Assembly: GCF_017654505.1 (NCBI RefSeq)
Contig: NC_054538.1
Location: 20,894,412 to 20,958,411, forward strand
Direction: 5' to 3'
DNA from: Polyodon spathula
Taxonomy: Eukaryota; Chordata; Actinopteri; Acipenseriformes; Polyodontidae
Length of the DNA stretch: 64,000 nucleotides
This document shows, piece by piece, positions 45,871 through 57,200 of the stretch. Position 1 is the stretch's first letter. Each line of letters begins with the position of its first letter. Made by a program: the position numbers and the translations under genes. Below the pieces are notes generated by a model. The model was not told where the DNA came from and did no database searches. It saw only the letters and a program-made list of their open reading frames with translations.

Positions 45871-47060
45871 ATTGTACAAAAAATAAATACCATAAAAGCC
45901 CAAAAAAAGTCATCTAGGACATTTCCTTATACAAACTGTTATGAGGTTTGTTTTTTCTAAAGCCTGTGCATTTTTATAAAACAAAAATAATGCATTTCAT
46001 ACAGTAATTATGTGCTGATCTATACTTTAGGAATGGGAAATATATTTTGTCTTTTTAAAACATGTCTTGGTCCCTTTTGTGACACTGTATATAACAGCCT
46101 GTTTTTACCAGGAACAAATTAACTTACCAGAATGCACAGCCTTGGAATAAATTAAGCTAATATGTTATGGTACATACAATAAAATACATGGTAATGTCTC
46201 TTAAAAAAATAGAAATAGAAAAAAAATAAAATAAATGCAAATAGTTAGATTATACTCTTCAGCTGCCCACATTTTCTTTAACATTACACTTTTTATTTAC
46301 AGTATGCAGTTATGAGTGTCCCTTTTTTCATGTTGGATTCCACTACTTTTAAAGCATGAAGGAAATGGAATCACATTTTCAGACATTATGTAGGTAGTGT
46401 GGACTTGGAGAGTATTAGAGGTACCTAGCCACATGTGGAAATGCAACGTGCATTTGTACCAGAACAGATCGCTGATCGATCCTTTACAAATGCAAACTTA
46501 ACTGGAATAGTTAAAAATGATGTTGTGTTGTGATTGACCAAATTGTTGTGTTTTTTGTTTTTATTTTATTCAATTGAAATGCTTGCAGTACCTTGACATT
46601 AATCAGTAGGATTGTTTTTTTAAGTGATATTTAATCTTTAGACCTGCAGCTATCACTAGATTCGATCCCTGAGGTGACAATTTAAACTGATTTAGTAATC
46701 CAAAAAAATGCATGTGCTGTATTTTCTGTAAAATTCATCCTCGATAGAACTTTTTGTGGTTGATGTTAAAACTGATTATTTTACCCCAGTAATTTAAAAT
46801 ATGATATTTGATGCACCAAAACTTGCTTCTTTATAATTTGAAATATGTTTACTTGAATGCAAATTAATACGATTATTTAATTGATACATTTATTTCCTCT
46901 CATATTAAACATGCTCATATCTAGAAATAGCAAAAATGATTATATCATTTATTCCATTAAAAAAAACAAAAACAAAAAAAAACAATGTCCATTAGTTTCA
47001 AACACTACCTCAATTGTGTGTAAATAAAATGTGATACTCCTAATAGTCCACAATTCTTTG
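45871..47060. other. Intergenic, SDE2 to MRPS28
   Basis: SDE2 3' flank then AT-rich intergenic DNA. No supported gene, RNA or repeat apart from A-rich runs (46,204-46,230 and 46,960-46,985). Confidence 0.55.
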
Positions 47061-47067
47061 TTGCATT

Positions 47068-47100
47068 ACGACGGAAGTTAGCCATCTGTTTCCTTCCGAG
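47068..47100 (+). promoter_or_regulatory. ETS/GABP-like sites before MRPS28
   Basis: ACGGAAGTT at 47,071 and the opposite-strand CTTCCG at 47,093 lie 25-50 bp before the ATG. ETS (GABP/NRF-2) sites at the start of transcription are typical of nuclear mitochondrial genes. No TATA box. Confidence 0.5.
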
Positions 47101-47122
47101 TTTGAAGTTTGTGGTCAGAAAA

Positions 47123-47686
47123 ATGGCTGCCTTGTGTAAAGAGGTGTGTGTTGCAAAGAGAGGCGCTAATTTAGCTCGGATATCATGGCGGGGTCTCCTA
47201 GAGTTTGGTAAACAGTACAGTACCGGGGACACAAATGAAGCCCCCGGAAACAAAGCGGGTACTCCAACAACTGAGAGAAAGCGCAGCGGGTTTGCGGCAG
47301 CGTTTGAGCTTCATTCTGGACTGCCGCAGAAACGTGACCTCGCAGCGGGTACCGTAGGAACGTCACCGGGCTCAAATGAGCAATCCTTTGCAGCTCTGTT
47401 AAAGCAATCTACATTGGTTCAAATGGGAACTTCCAAGGATAAAGTCGCAGCTGGCAAAATCTTCCACGTTGTAAACAATGACCTGTACGTTGATTTCGGT
47501 GGAAAGTTTCACTGCGTGTGCAAAAGACCGGCAGTCGACGGAGAGAAATACCAGCGAGGTTCAAGAGTGCGTTTGAGACTGGTGGACCCGGAGCTCACGT
47601 CTCGGTTCCTCGGAGCAAAGACAGACACCACTCTGCTGGAGGCTGATGCTGTGCTTTTGGGACTGCTGGAATCGAAGCAAAAATAA
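47123..47686 (+). CDS. MRPS28: Mitochondrial ribosomal protein bS1m (MRPS28), single exon
   Basis: ATG at 47,123 begins MAALCKEV, like the family N-terminus, and gives 187 residues, the human length. After an Arg/Ala-rich presequence come [18 protein letters not shown]-like [18 protein letters not shown], an S1-like core ([39 protein letters not shown]) and [20 protein letters not shown]. It is a small-subunit mitoribosome protein. The reading frame is uninterrupted, although the human gene is, to my knowledge, split into three exons. So this is either a retrocopy or an intron-less lineage form. AATAAA is at 47,804. No adjacent poly-A tract or target duplication is visible. The conserved frame and promoter-like sites favour function. 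Confidence 0.93.
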   Translation: MAALCKEVCVAKRGANLARISWRGLLEFGKQYSTGDTNEAPGNKAGTPTTERKRSGFAAAFELHSGLPQKRDLAAGTVGTSPGSNEQSFAALLKQSTLVQMGTSKDKVAAGKIFHVVNNDLYVDFGGKFHCVCKRPAVDGEKYQRGSRVRLRLVDPELTSRFLGAKTDTTLLEADAVLLGLLESKQK

Positions 47687-47689
47687 TAG

Positions 47690-48263
47690 CAAATGCTGAT
47701 CAGTGCAAAATGGACAGTGGCGCAAATAATATTCCTGGTTGGAGAACAATCTATGGTCTGGGTTGTGTACAGATCGTACTCGAGCCTCTTCATTCTGTGT
47801 TTAAATAAATATGTTATATTGAACATCAGTATATCCTGGTATCTATTGTCCTTAGTGCTTGATGTCAACATGTAACTTTATGCTTTTGTTTTCTTTAACA
47901 CTTTTCAGTTTGTAGTGTTAAGAGCAAGAATGTAACAGTAAGTAATCCAGAGTATATATAAATCACAGCTGTTAACATGAAAAAGTAGGTACAGCTTATT
48001 TGGTTAAGGTGTTTCTATAAAACTGATGTATGACATAAGTAAGGGTGGTGATATTAAACATAAATGCTTATTTTTCTTTACATTTCTCCAGTCAGCAATA
48101 CACGCATTGCAACTGAAGATCTGGATTTTTTTTTTTTTTTTTTTTTTTTTATGCTTAGTTTATATATAATATATGCCAATGAAAATTTAAGTAAATTAAT
48201 TTCAGCTGTTCTTTAGTAAAATAATTCAGCTGTTCTTTACAAGAAATGTTATTGTCGTGACAA

Positions 48264-48296
<33 letters not shown>

Positions 48297-49660
48297 TGAG
48301 AAATGTCAGAAAAACAAAGGTTAAATGATCGCAATATCATGTGATTTCTCAGGAACCAAAGACACATACATGGCTTAACAAAATATAACTCAGATTGAGC
48401 ACCAGAGAAAATGTCAATATCGGAGTAACAGAATTTTGAATGTCAATATTGAAGTAACAGAATGGAATTTGTAGCTGTATGTCTTGTTGACCAAACATAT
48501 ATATGCTTGGACCTAGCTGAAATGCATTTTGCAGGGATCTGCAACATCCGGTAAAAGAATGTGGAATTCTGTTTTATTTCCACGACGACTGAGTGCAGGA
48601 CATGATTTCCGCACCTCTGCTTAGCCGGGCTACCATATTTATACAATACATGTTCACAGGTGTTTCAATTCCAGTACATAAACTTGTAGTAACATTATCT
48701 GCTTTGTTTAATTGGGAGAAAAAACAAAGTGAAGTTTGAAGTACCACCATTATATTTGTAATCAATGGTTATATAAATGAAATTCCATTACAAATGGTGT
48801 CCAGTAGAAATGAACAATGTCACTGTTTTTAGCTTCTGGATATTTTATTTCATGTTTAAAAACATACCCCATCGATCAGTGGTAGGCAACTGAAATCAAT
48901 GAAAGGTGCACATGTGTGGCCCTAGACAGCCATGAAGGCCACCAGACCCAACAACACATCCAAATGACAGAAACCGGCAATTAAAATACATAAAGAAATA
49001 ATCAACACATTCACTGACTAAAATATAAGCAATGTTACCATTTCAACTGAATAGCAAATAATTAATAGTAATAAATGTGCAGTGCCTACCATTAATGTTA
49101 CTTTTGGGCAATGGTGTAGTCGAGCCGGAACACCCTGTTTTGTTTTCTATAGGCAGAACCTTAACTTCAGAATTAACCTAAGAATCTTTACCGATTTGTT
49201 ATGAAAATGTTTATATGGCGCTCAACCGCTCTAATTTCGGTGCATGGGCACTATAGGCACTAGGAACACAATCAGTAAAATCATTGTCAACCCTACATAC
49301 CAGTTTTAACAATACACTCTGAAACAGTCTCTGATAAGCAGTGCGTATTTTAAATGTTTGCAGTCAAGAGTCACATACATCTCCCAGACAATTGTCTGAT
49401 TCAGTCAGTCGTCCTTGTGATGCAATTAAGAGAACATTTGGGACTTTTATTCTAAACTACAGTACTACTTTTTTTAGTAAAACTGCTGACGACAAAGATA
49501 GCAAAAGTTCATCCTATGAATGACCATAAACACGTGTTTAAAGCTGCTTTATATATTGGTCAGTGCAGAGACCTGGGGTTTGGAGTAAACGACTGTCCTT
49601 GCTTTTAAGATTTAAGGTATATTGCAAAAGCATAAATAAGTGCTACCATATGTGCCTAAC
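47690..49660. other. Intergenic region after MRPS28
   Basis: Holds the MRPS28 3' UTR, poly-T tracts (48,126-48,150 and 48,265-48,291) and two small tandem duplications: TTCAGCTGTTCTTTA at about 48,200 and 48,226, and an AATGTCAATAT..GAAGTAACAGAA-like unit near 48,409 and 48,438. No gene supported. Confidence 0.55.
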
Positions 49661-49675
49661 CCATGGGGAAGAAGG

Positions 49676-49747
49676 GGCACGTGCCCCCCCCCCCACTTTG
49701 AATGGGGGGGGGGGGGTCAAACTATATTTTTTGCCCCTCCACTTTTT

Positions 49748-49799
<52 letters not shown>

Positions 49800-49812
49800 T
49801 ATATATATATAA
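49676..49812. repeat. GC hairpin plus (TA)n microsatellite
   Basis: GGGGCACGTGCCCC at about 49,675 is a perfect palindrome. It is followed by C-runs, CACTTTGAATG and G-runs (49,703-49,717) that can pair with them, then a TA repeat (49,756-49,812). It resembles the end of a non-autonomous DNA transposon. Confidence 0.55.
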
Positions 49813-49875
49813 TATAAAGACTATTTAAAAAGGTTTAAAATAAAATATAAAAATTCAAAAAAGTATTCAAAGGAT

Positions 49876-50178
49876 TTGCTGTCTGCCTGCTCATCGGCCC
49901 ACCAGCTCACCAACTCTCCTGACTGCTCATCATCCCACGGGCTCACCAGTTCGCCTGTCTGCTCATCAGCCCATTGGCTCACCAGCCTGCTTGTCAACAC
50001 AATGGCAGTCCAACAACCTGCTGGTACTACCGCCCGGTCAACCACCCACATGTTGGTCCAACAGCCCCCTTCACTGTGGGCCGAAGATATGGAGGATCTA
50101 CATCTGTGCAGCATGGAGGGGCTTGACAGTAAGCAGCACCATCTAATGGAAAGGCTCCTGGGAGAGAATGAGGCCTGA
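49876..50178 (+). other. Unassigned open frame with tandem repeats
   Basis: An open frame of 100 residues. The first half consists of three imperfect 36-42-bp tandem repeats (CTGCTCATC...GGCTCACCAG...). The second half ends in an acidic/charged SKQHHLMERLLGENEA tail. It has no start context, splice evidence or recognised domain. It could be a fragment of a retroelement or transposon gene, or noncoding. Confidence 0.25.
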
Positions 50179-51165
50179 CTTTCCAATGACTGCACGTGCT
50201 GGGTTGGTCCATCACCACGGGAAAAATTAAGCTTTCAAGTGAACTTGGTTCATTTATATGGTTTGTGAACCGGATGTTTACATTATCCTGCAAGGCATAT
50301 TGAAAGATGGCAGCTGTTGATGTATTGCTGTGGTTTTTAATATGGCATGTTTTAGATTATTTCATATTGCTGTGGAAGAAATCACTAGGGAGGGGGGGAC
50401 TTTGCTGATTTCATTAATAGACCTACATGTATTGAATGCCCAGCACAGTTCATTAAAAAAAGTAATTTAAGAAAATAGTTTTTTCCAGTTCGGCTTTGAT
50501 TTTGGTGTCTGATGAAATTTCTGTTGGAGCTTCATTCTTCCACTGTCTAGATTTTCACAGTGAAAAAGTGGGAGTTTTTCTTTAGTTTTTTTTTTTTTTT
50601 TTTTTAAACGGATGCTGACTGATGCTGTAGCAATTCTGAAGCTGTTAAAATAACAACATAACACAGTAATGGTTTAAAAATTTAACATCGGGTGAATTTA
50701 TTGCAGATCATAACAACTCATTATGTTCTTTATGTTGTCATCTAGTCAAAACATGTTAAATGTACAAAAAGCCAGATTTAAAAAATAGTTCAGCTATTGC
50801 CATTTAAACATGGTATACACTAATCAGAATTAAACAAATCCATATAATTGTTCATTTTACTTGTGAATGGCGCTAACACAGCTTAATACATCACTCTGCT
50901 ATTATTAACTTGTAAAGCTCACTGATGCAGTTTTGTACTTAATAAAATACATTAGCAAAACTGGGACAATTAACAATTTTACTGCTTCCGACTGGGGACA
51001 ACAAATTAAGGCTTAAACTGTGACACCCAGTTTTTACGGGATGTCTGGTAACCCTCATGTAGTTCCCAAAGACATTTTTAGTTTTTTGCTCTACTTGTTT
51101 CCTCAGAATATGAACTAAACTACACGCAAAATATTTACTTCCAAGTCAAGTTACCTTTATAATTT
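50179..51165. other. Intergenic, no recognised gene
   Basis: AT-rich sequence with a T-run (50,588-50,605). Nothing supported. Confidence 0.5.
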
Positions 51166-51470
51166 GTTTTCTACGTGCAAAAGGACAGAGTCCAGCAATT
51201 GTTCACATTGACATCTAGCAAGCGAACCAGCGTTTGCCAAATGGACCGAGACCACCTCTTTAGGTGGACTTGGTACAGTTTGTTCCGAAGCGGACTTTGT
51301 TGTGCACACTTCACACCAAACGTACAGAGTGCGGATCAAACCCTCTAAAGTTTGCATCCAAACGAACTCGGTCCCTTTGCTCACAGATAAGTGTGAACAG
51401 CATTGTTTCAAATGAAATGAACCAGACCAAGTCAGTTTGAAACTGACCCAGTGTGAATGCAGCCATATTA
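51166..51470. mobile_element. Possible hAT-like non-autonomous element
   Basis: GGACCGAGACCA, CGGACTTTG, CACACTTCACACCAAACG, GTGTGAACAGC and finally CAGTGTGAATGCAGCC. Repeated TGTGAA and CGGACC-like words are typical of fish hAT MITEs. No clear terminal inverted repeat pair was delimited. Confidence 0.35.
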
Positions 51471-51727
51471 GCTACTAGGAGCAACTGCAAGGTAATAAAC
51501 CATCAAGTCTATTCTTCTACAAGTTTCTTTCTTCTTTCACTTAAATAAATGGACACAAGTAAACACTGTCCTGTTTTTATTTGGTCCTTTATTGAATAGA
51601 CATTTCTCATAGCAGTAATGCAGTACAAAAGGAATCAGCCCAACGTTTTAAAGCACTCTTCAGTAACCATACCTATTCATTTTCATTATAGAACTGGTAT
51701 GGAAAATGGCAAACAATAAAAAAGATC

Positions 51728-51728
<1 letters not shown>

Positions 51729-51771
<43 letters not shown>
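51729..51771. repeat. (TAA)n microsatellite
   Basis: About 14 TAA/ATA units. Confidence 0.9.
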
Positions 51772-51774
<3 letters not shown>

Positions 51775-52814
51775 CATTTAAAAAATCATGGTCTTCTACT
51801 CAACATACTACCTTCAAGAAATCCACACTAATAAAAGGTTGCCTTTTTAACTACTGTGAAGTAGAATACACCAACATCAGTTAGAAGAAATTAATTTCAA
51901 TTATTATTAAGGGACTTAATAATCTACAACTGCATGCCCATCAGACCGCTGTTTAACTTGTTGGCTACATTAGCAAGCTGCTTGACCACTTTCCCTGTCA
52001 GACCAACATCCAACCGTCTCTATTTTGTAGTCTCTGGAACAGTAAAATTTGCAGTGATAGAAAAATAGTAAGCACGCCTGTCAGCCATGTATAGTTGTGC
52101 CTACAGCAGCATAAGAACTGTCCTTATCTAGAGTTCAGTTTGTACAATGCATATCTAACACCTGAGAAGGTCATTTAATAGCCATGCTGCTTATTAGATA
52201 TTTCTAACTCAAACTGGATATATTAGTTGCGCTTGGGAAGGATTTTTATTTTTTTCAGGAGACACATCTAAAGTTCTGCTGTTACCTGGGGCAGGCCTAT
52301 AAAACACCGATTCAAAAAGGATGCGGTAGCATATCAAAGAAACAAACATGTGGATGCTGCCACCTGCTGGATGCTTCCAGTCTCAGCCTGTAAAGAAAAT
52401 CAGACCACCTGACACTTGAGTTTTACCAGTACATGATTAAATGTGGGAAACAAAATAAGTTAATCTTTCATAACTAGACTGCATGGTTTCAATATCCATG
52501 CCTTATGCAAGACAACACAATTTTATTAACACCAGCTTGCTAGTATGGTTGTGTGTTTATTGTGTATCTATGCAAAGATAGTATTAACCTTCACTAAATG
52601 GTGAAATTATGGTTCAGTATCATCTTGCCCTGAATGGTGCATACAAAATAGAAGACCATGGCTGGCATAAAATCCTTTCTGGATGTTGCAGGCGTATTGC
52701 TTTGGGATAATAGCAAGGTTACGGGAGGTTTAAAGGGTATTATGTGATATATAGGTGGGAGGCACTTGCAGGATGCACAGGCCCTTGATGTCTCTTGAGT
52801 GGCTAATTCCATCT
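51772..52814 (-). other. Calpain 3' UTR/flank
   Basis: Downstream of the calpain stop codon on the minus strand. The 3' UTR end is not fixed; no convincing poly-A signal was chosen. No other gene seen. Confidence 0.5.
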
Positions 52815-54225
52815 TTATCCACACAGTGTCATCAGCAGCCACTGAAAAAGGAAAAAGGAAACCATTTGTTACACAGAATACAGGAGCTACTACCAGATGT
52901 GTTTTAACTCCACTGGTTAGTTTAGCAGCTTATGTTTACACCAGACCTGAAACCCAGAAGAGGTTGAGTGGTGGGATACCTGCTATATATGTCAACAGAT
53001 TCAAGGTTAAAATAAAGTCTGGAAAATTTTAATAACAAAATAAAAAAAATGACTAAGGAAAAGAAAGCTATTAGGATGTAAAAAATATGTTTTCTTTTTT
53101 TTAAAACAAGTTTATTATTCATTTAATGTTGTCTTTCCAACTAATGATTCCCATGTCTCTGAATGTAATTAAAAATACTAACAGATGGTAGTGATCCTGA
53201 TGTATGATTCCAGGGTGTCACCTCAACTCTCACTCCCCCCGAACCTCACAGCTACAGTACGGCTCAGGTCACAGGCCAATAAATACTATCCATAGTCAGC
53301 ATCTCTGAGAAATTCTTGGCTAGGTATGTGATGACAATATCAACTCAAGGCCTCTCACCTCAGTTAGATTCAGCTCAACAGTGCCACTTTCATCTCTGTC
53401 CAGCTGCTGAAAGGATCCTGCAAAACAGGAACAAACAGATTAAAAAAACAGCACTTTTCAACAAGCTCCTGAATCAGGTTGGCTGTATTTGGACCCTTCA
53501 TTCAACGGTCGACGAACTTCAGAAACACTTACGGAACATGACTTCCAGTTTGACCAGGCAGCAGATGAAGTTATCGAAATCAATCATTTCATTGTCCGCA
53601 TATCTTGCAACAAGAACCTGGTTTAATTTGTTATTGAGTTTGAAACCTGCAATAAACATGAAACATGTATCAAATTAATGATACACTATAATGAACCCTT
53701 CTTATAACAACCCCTTTTTTTAACGATCCAAGCAGCAAGCACCGATTTTTTCAATGGAAATCAGCCCTATTAGAACGATCACGTTTACAAAATCTACCTG
53801 GATAAAACGATCTCGGTAGTGACTGACACTGAACTTTCTTCAGTGTGAATGTGTTATTCTCTCAGTGAAAACAAAGACCTTGGTAGGTTAATAAGGCCGA
53901 TTCACAGATAACCTATTGTAGTGTGAATCATGTGTGACATATGCAACCGTTGCCGTCGTCACAAACAGCAACCATGGCAACAGGCTTGAGGAGTTAACAA
54001 GATTGAAACAGCGCGCATTCAGAAAAGCACAAAAAATATGAAGCAATCTACGCTGGATATGTTTTTCAAGAGAAAAGGCACGTAATTGCTGTATTCAGCA
54101 TGTAAGTGTCATTTTTTTCAATTTCGGTATCTCTTCATCATTCTGATACAGCAAATTCCAAACCCTAATATAGTGAACAACCTGATATAACAAACACTGC
54201 TCCACACATAGAGAGAGAGAGAAAG

Positions 54226-54267
<42 letters not shown>

Positions 54268-57200
54268 GAGTATAATGCTAAACTAAAACCAAACCAGGCT
54301 GTTACCTGCTGATTCAAGAGCAAGGCGCATCTCGTAAGCACTCATGGTTCCTGATCTGTCAAGATCGTACTGCCTAAAGATGGTCTGGGCAGATAAATAA
54401 AAAACAACTTCATTTGTGTATCACAAAACAGAACATATTAAGTAAGCCTAATCATAATTTGGTGGACTAAACAGTCACCCCTCCCTTCATCAAATAATTT
54501 ATTTGGCCATTGCATGTATAATTGTAACATGTTTCTTTACATTACTTTCAAATACATACAGGTTTTTTCCAAGTCTTGTCAAGGCAACAGAGTTCACATC
54601 TACATCGCTTCACAACAGATGCTTAGCATTAAACAACACAACCACGTGGGTTACAATGAGTTTGTTCATATCTTTGCACTCACAGGATAAATGCCGTCTT
54701 ACCAGCCACTTTCTGATCTTATTCCACAGAATCTGGAATTCCATCAATCCTAGACGAGCACTGCCATCTTTCTGTGTGGTGGATTGGTTAAGGATGCTTT
54801 CATCACCAACTCACCAGAGAATCAGATAGATGTACTTCTTTATTTATTGAAATTTTGAGTGCCTTATGTTTTTACCCCAGATTTTCTCTACAATTTAGAA
54901 TGTCCAATTAGAATTTTTTTCTCCTCACCGAGCGATTCCCTACACAGGCTCAATGGGCATCCTCGAATCCCATAACCAAGCCAGCTTCCTCTTCTACACC
55001 CAGGACCTCAAGAGCGGATGTCAGCGAGCTCCTGGCCTCTGGAGGAGAAGGGCCAGCGGTGCAGGTTTCCCCTTGAGCTCACTGGGTACCTGACCGGTAG
55101 GGCCCGCTGCAACGAGATAACGGTAAACAATCCCTGCTGGTTTTGCCTCCCTAACACACAGGAGCGCCAGAGCCAATGCGACGCGCTCTCCAGAACCCCA
55201 GCAAAGACCGTTGTCTTCACACAGCCAAGACGTGAACCTGCCCTGACTGTATGACTCACCTTGCACACCCTGTGGCCGTGCTTTTATAAGGTGAGCCACT
55301 CATTGAGCATGAATTAAAATACATCAGTAGTTAATCCAAAAATATATAAACTCTGACTTGGGGTTTTGTTTTTTAGTTTTGCAAAAGATACATCCAAGAG
55401 GTTGACCATGCTCCTACAGGACTCCATACTGAATCCGTCAGTTCTGAGGTCCTTATCTGGAATGAAAAGACAAATACGTGAGCACATAAAGAAGTTATTA
55501 AAAGTTCATCACGAGACAAAAGGAAATGCCATTCAGATTAAACAGTTACTTATCATGCCATCATGCGTAACACCAGCTCTTTTGAGAATGGTATGATAAC
55601 CTTATACACTGATAACATATAAAAGATAAAAATCTAATAAAGTATGTAATTAATCTGTGGCACTTACGTCGACTCACCACTCTGTTAAGGATGGTCCTGA
55701 GCTCATGAACACTGATCTCCATGTCCTAGAAAACATTAGCTTCTCACAGTAAATTGTGCACCGCCTTGCTTTCTCCAGGCTTTCATATATACTTCAAATT
55801 AAACTTGTAAAAGCAAACCCTAAAAGGTATCTAACATATATACAGGCACTGTGGGGCATATTTACAAAGACTCTGGTATTTATTTTACAAAACAGAAAAG
55901 GGTAAACTAAGAGACTGGCTGGTTCTGGCTTTGTAAATTTAACAGATCTAGATGTGTACACACTAGCCATACCAGATGGTTGGCAATTCAACTGAGACTT
56001 AAATAAAATACAAAACAAAATACCTCTCCAGCTAACTGCTGGAACATGACCTTGAAGGAATCATCGACATCATCTTCTGAGATCTCCTCCTGAAATGCAT
56101 TTAAAAAAAAGACATATTCAGGGCCATATTGTAAAACAAGCGCACATGTTTCCAACCTCCACCATCCCCTTCCAAGCAGTTCTTATTCTAAGATCAAAAA
56201 GGTGCTTTCTACTTTCCATTCTGAACATTCTGCAATCAGTGTCATGCTAATCAGCTGATGAGTTAAACACTCCAGCCCTCGTCTCTCCATTCAACTCAAT
56301 GGGCTGAGATATCAAGCATTGACAGTGCTACGCTTCAATTTGTGACCTCTTGCCTAATTCGAAAAAATATCAAATAAAACCCACCTCATCTTCTAGATCA
56401 GCACCGATTTCATCATCTAGCTCTCTGGAAGAGAAAGAAATGTGGGTATTGCTTTTCTTGATCCCTAAACAAAATCTGACACCCGGTTTCTCAAGCAGGT
56501 AACCGGATTGTGCAGGAACTCACTGGGTGTCTGACTGCTTCTCTGTGAAGACTCTCAGGACGAAGTCGGCCTCCTTGTTGGGATCGAAGGTGGAGGGGAC
56601 GATGATGTACTCCCCCGGAGGCAGGTGCAGTCGAGAGCTCACCTCCCGCAGGTTAATGAAGGTCTCAGAGCGAGCACACGAGGAGTGCTTCAGGAAGAAA
56701 TCCTTCTTCAGGTGCACGTTCTGGCAACCCTTGTACTGAAACAGTCATTAAAACTTTATTTTTTGTGTGTGTGTGTGTGTGTGTCAGTTGTGGTAGCTTT
56801 AGCACTGGACATAAGGTTGTCAACCTGTATTTGTTTTTTTTGCACATTAAAATTTTAAATATGTATATTTTCAAATATCCCTTTGTATACGCATATTTAC
56901 ACAAAATTCATACAAAATTAGATATCTAAATAAAATAAAAGGAATAACTCAAAAGTTTATTATTAGGAATTCAACCAGCCTATTTCACCAGCAGTATTAA
57001 GGACCAAGAAGAGAGGACCTTGGAGCACAGTAATCTATGTGAAAAAAAAAAAAGAAACTGTAGCTCATACCTCATCTGGAACCTGGTTAAAAAGAAAAAA
57101 AGAAAAGATATATAAAATGAGTCATTCACAATGAAAGAAATCAATTCTCATATAAAGTTACCTGTGTCCATAAAGTTTCGATCCTGCCTTGACTAAAGAC

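Noticed and set aside
55008..55299. Overlapping 78-92-residue frames on both strands in a calpain intron
   Set aside because: They fall within a GC-rich SINE-like element and show no protein similarity.
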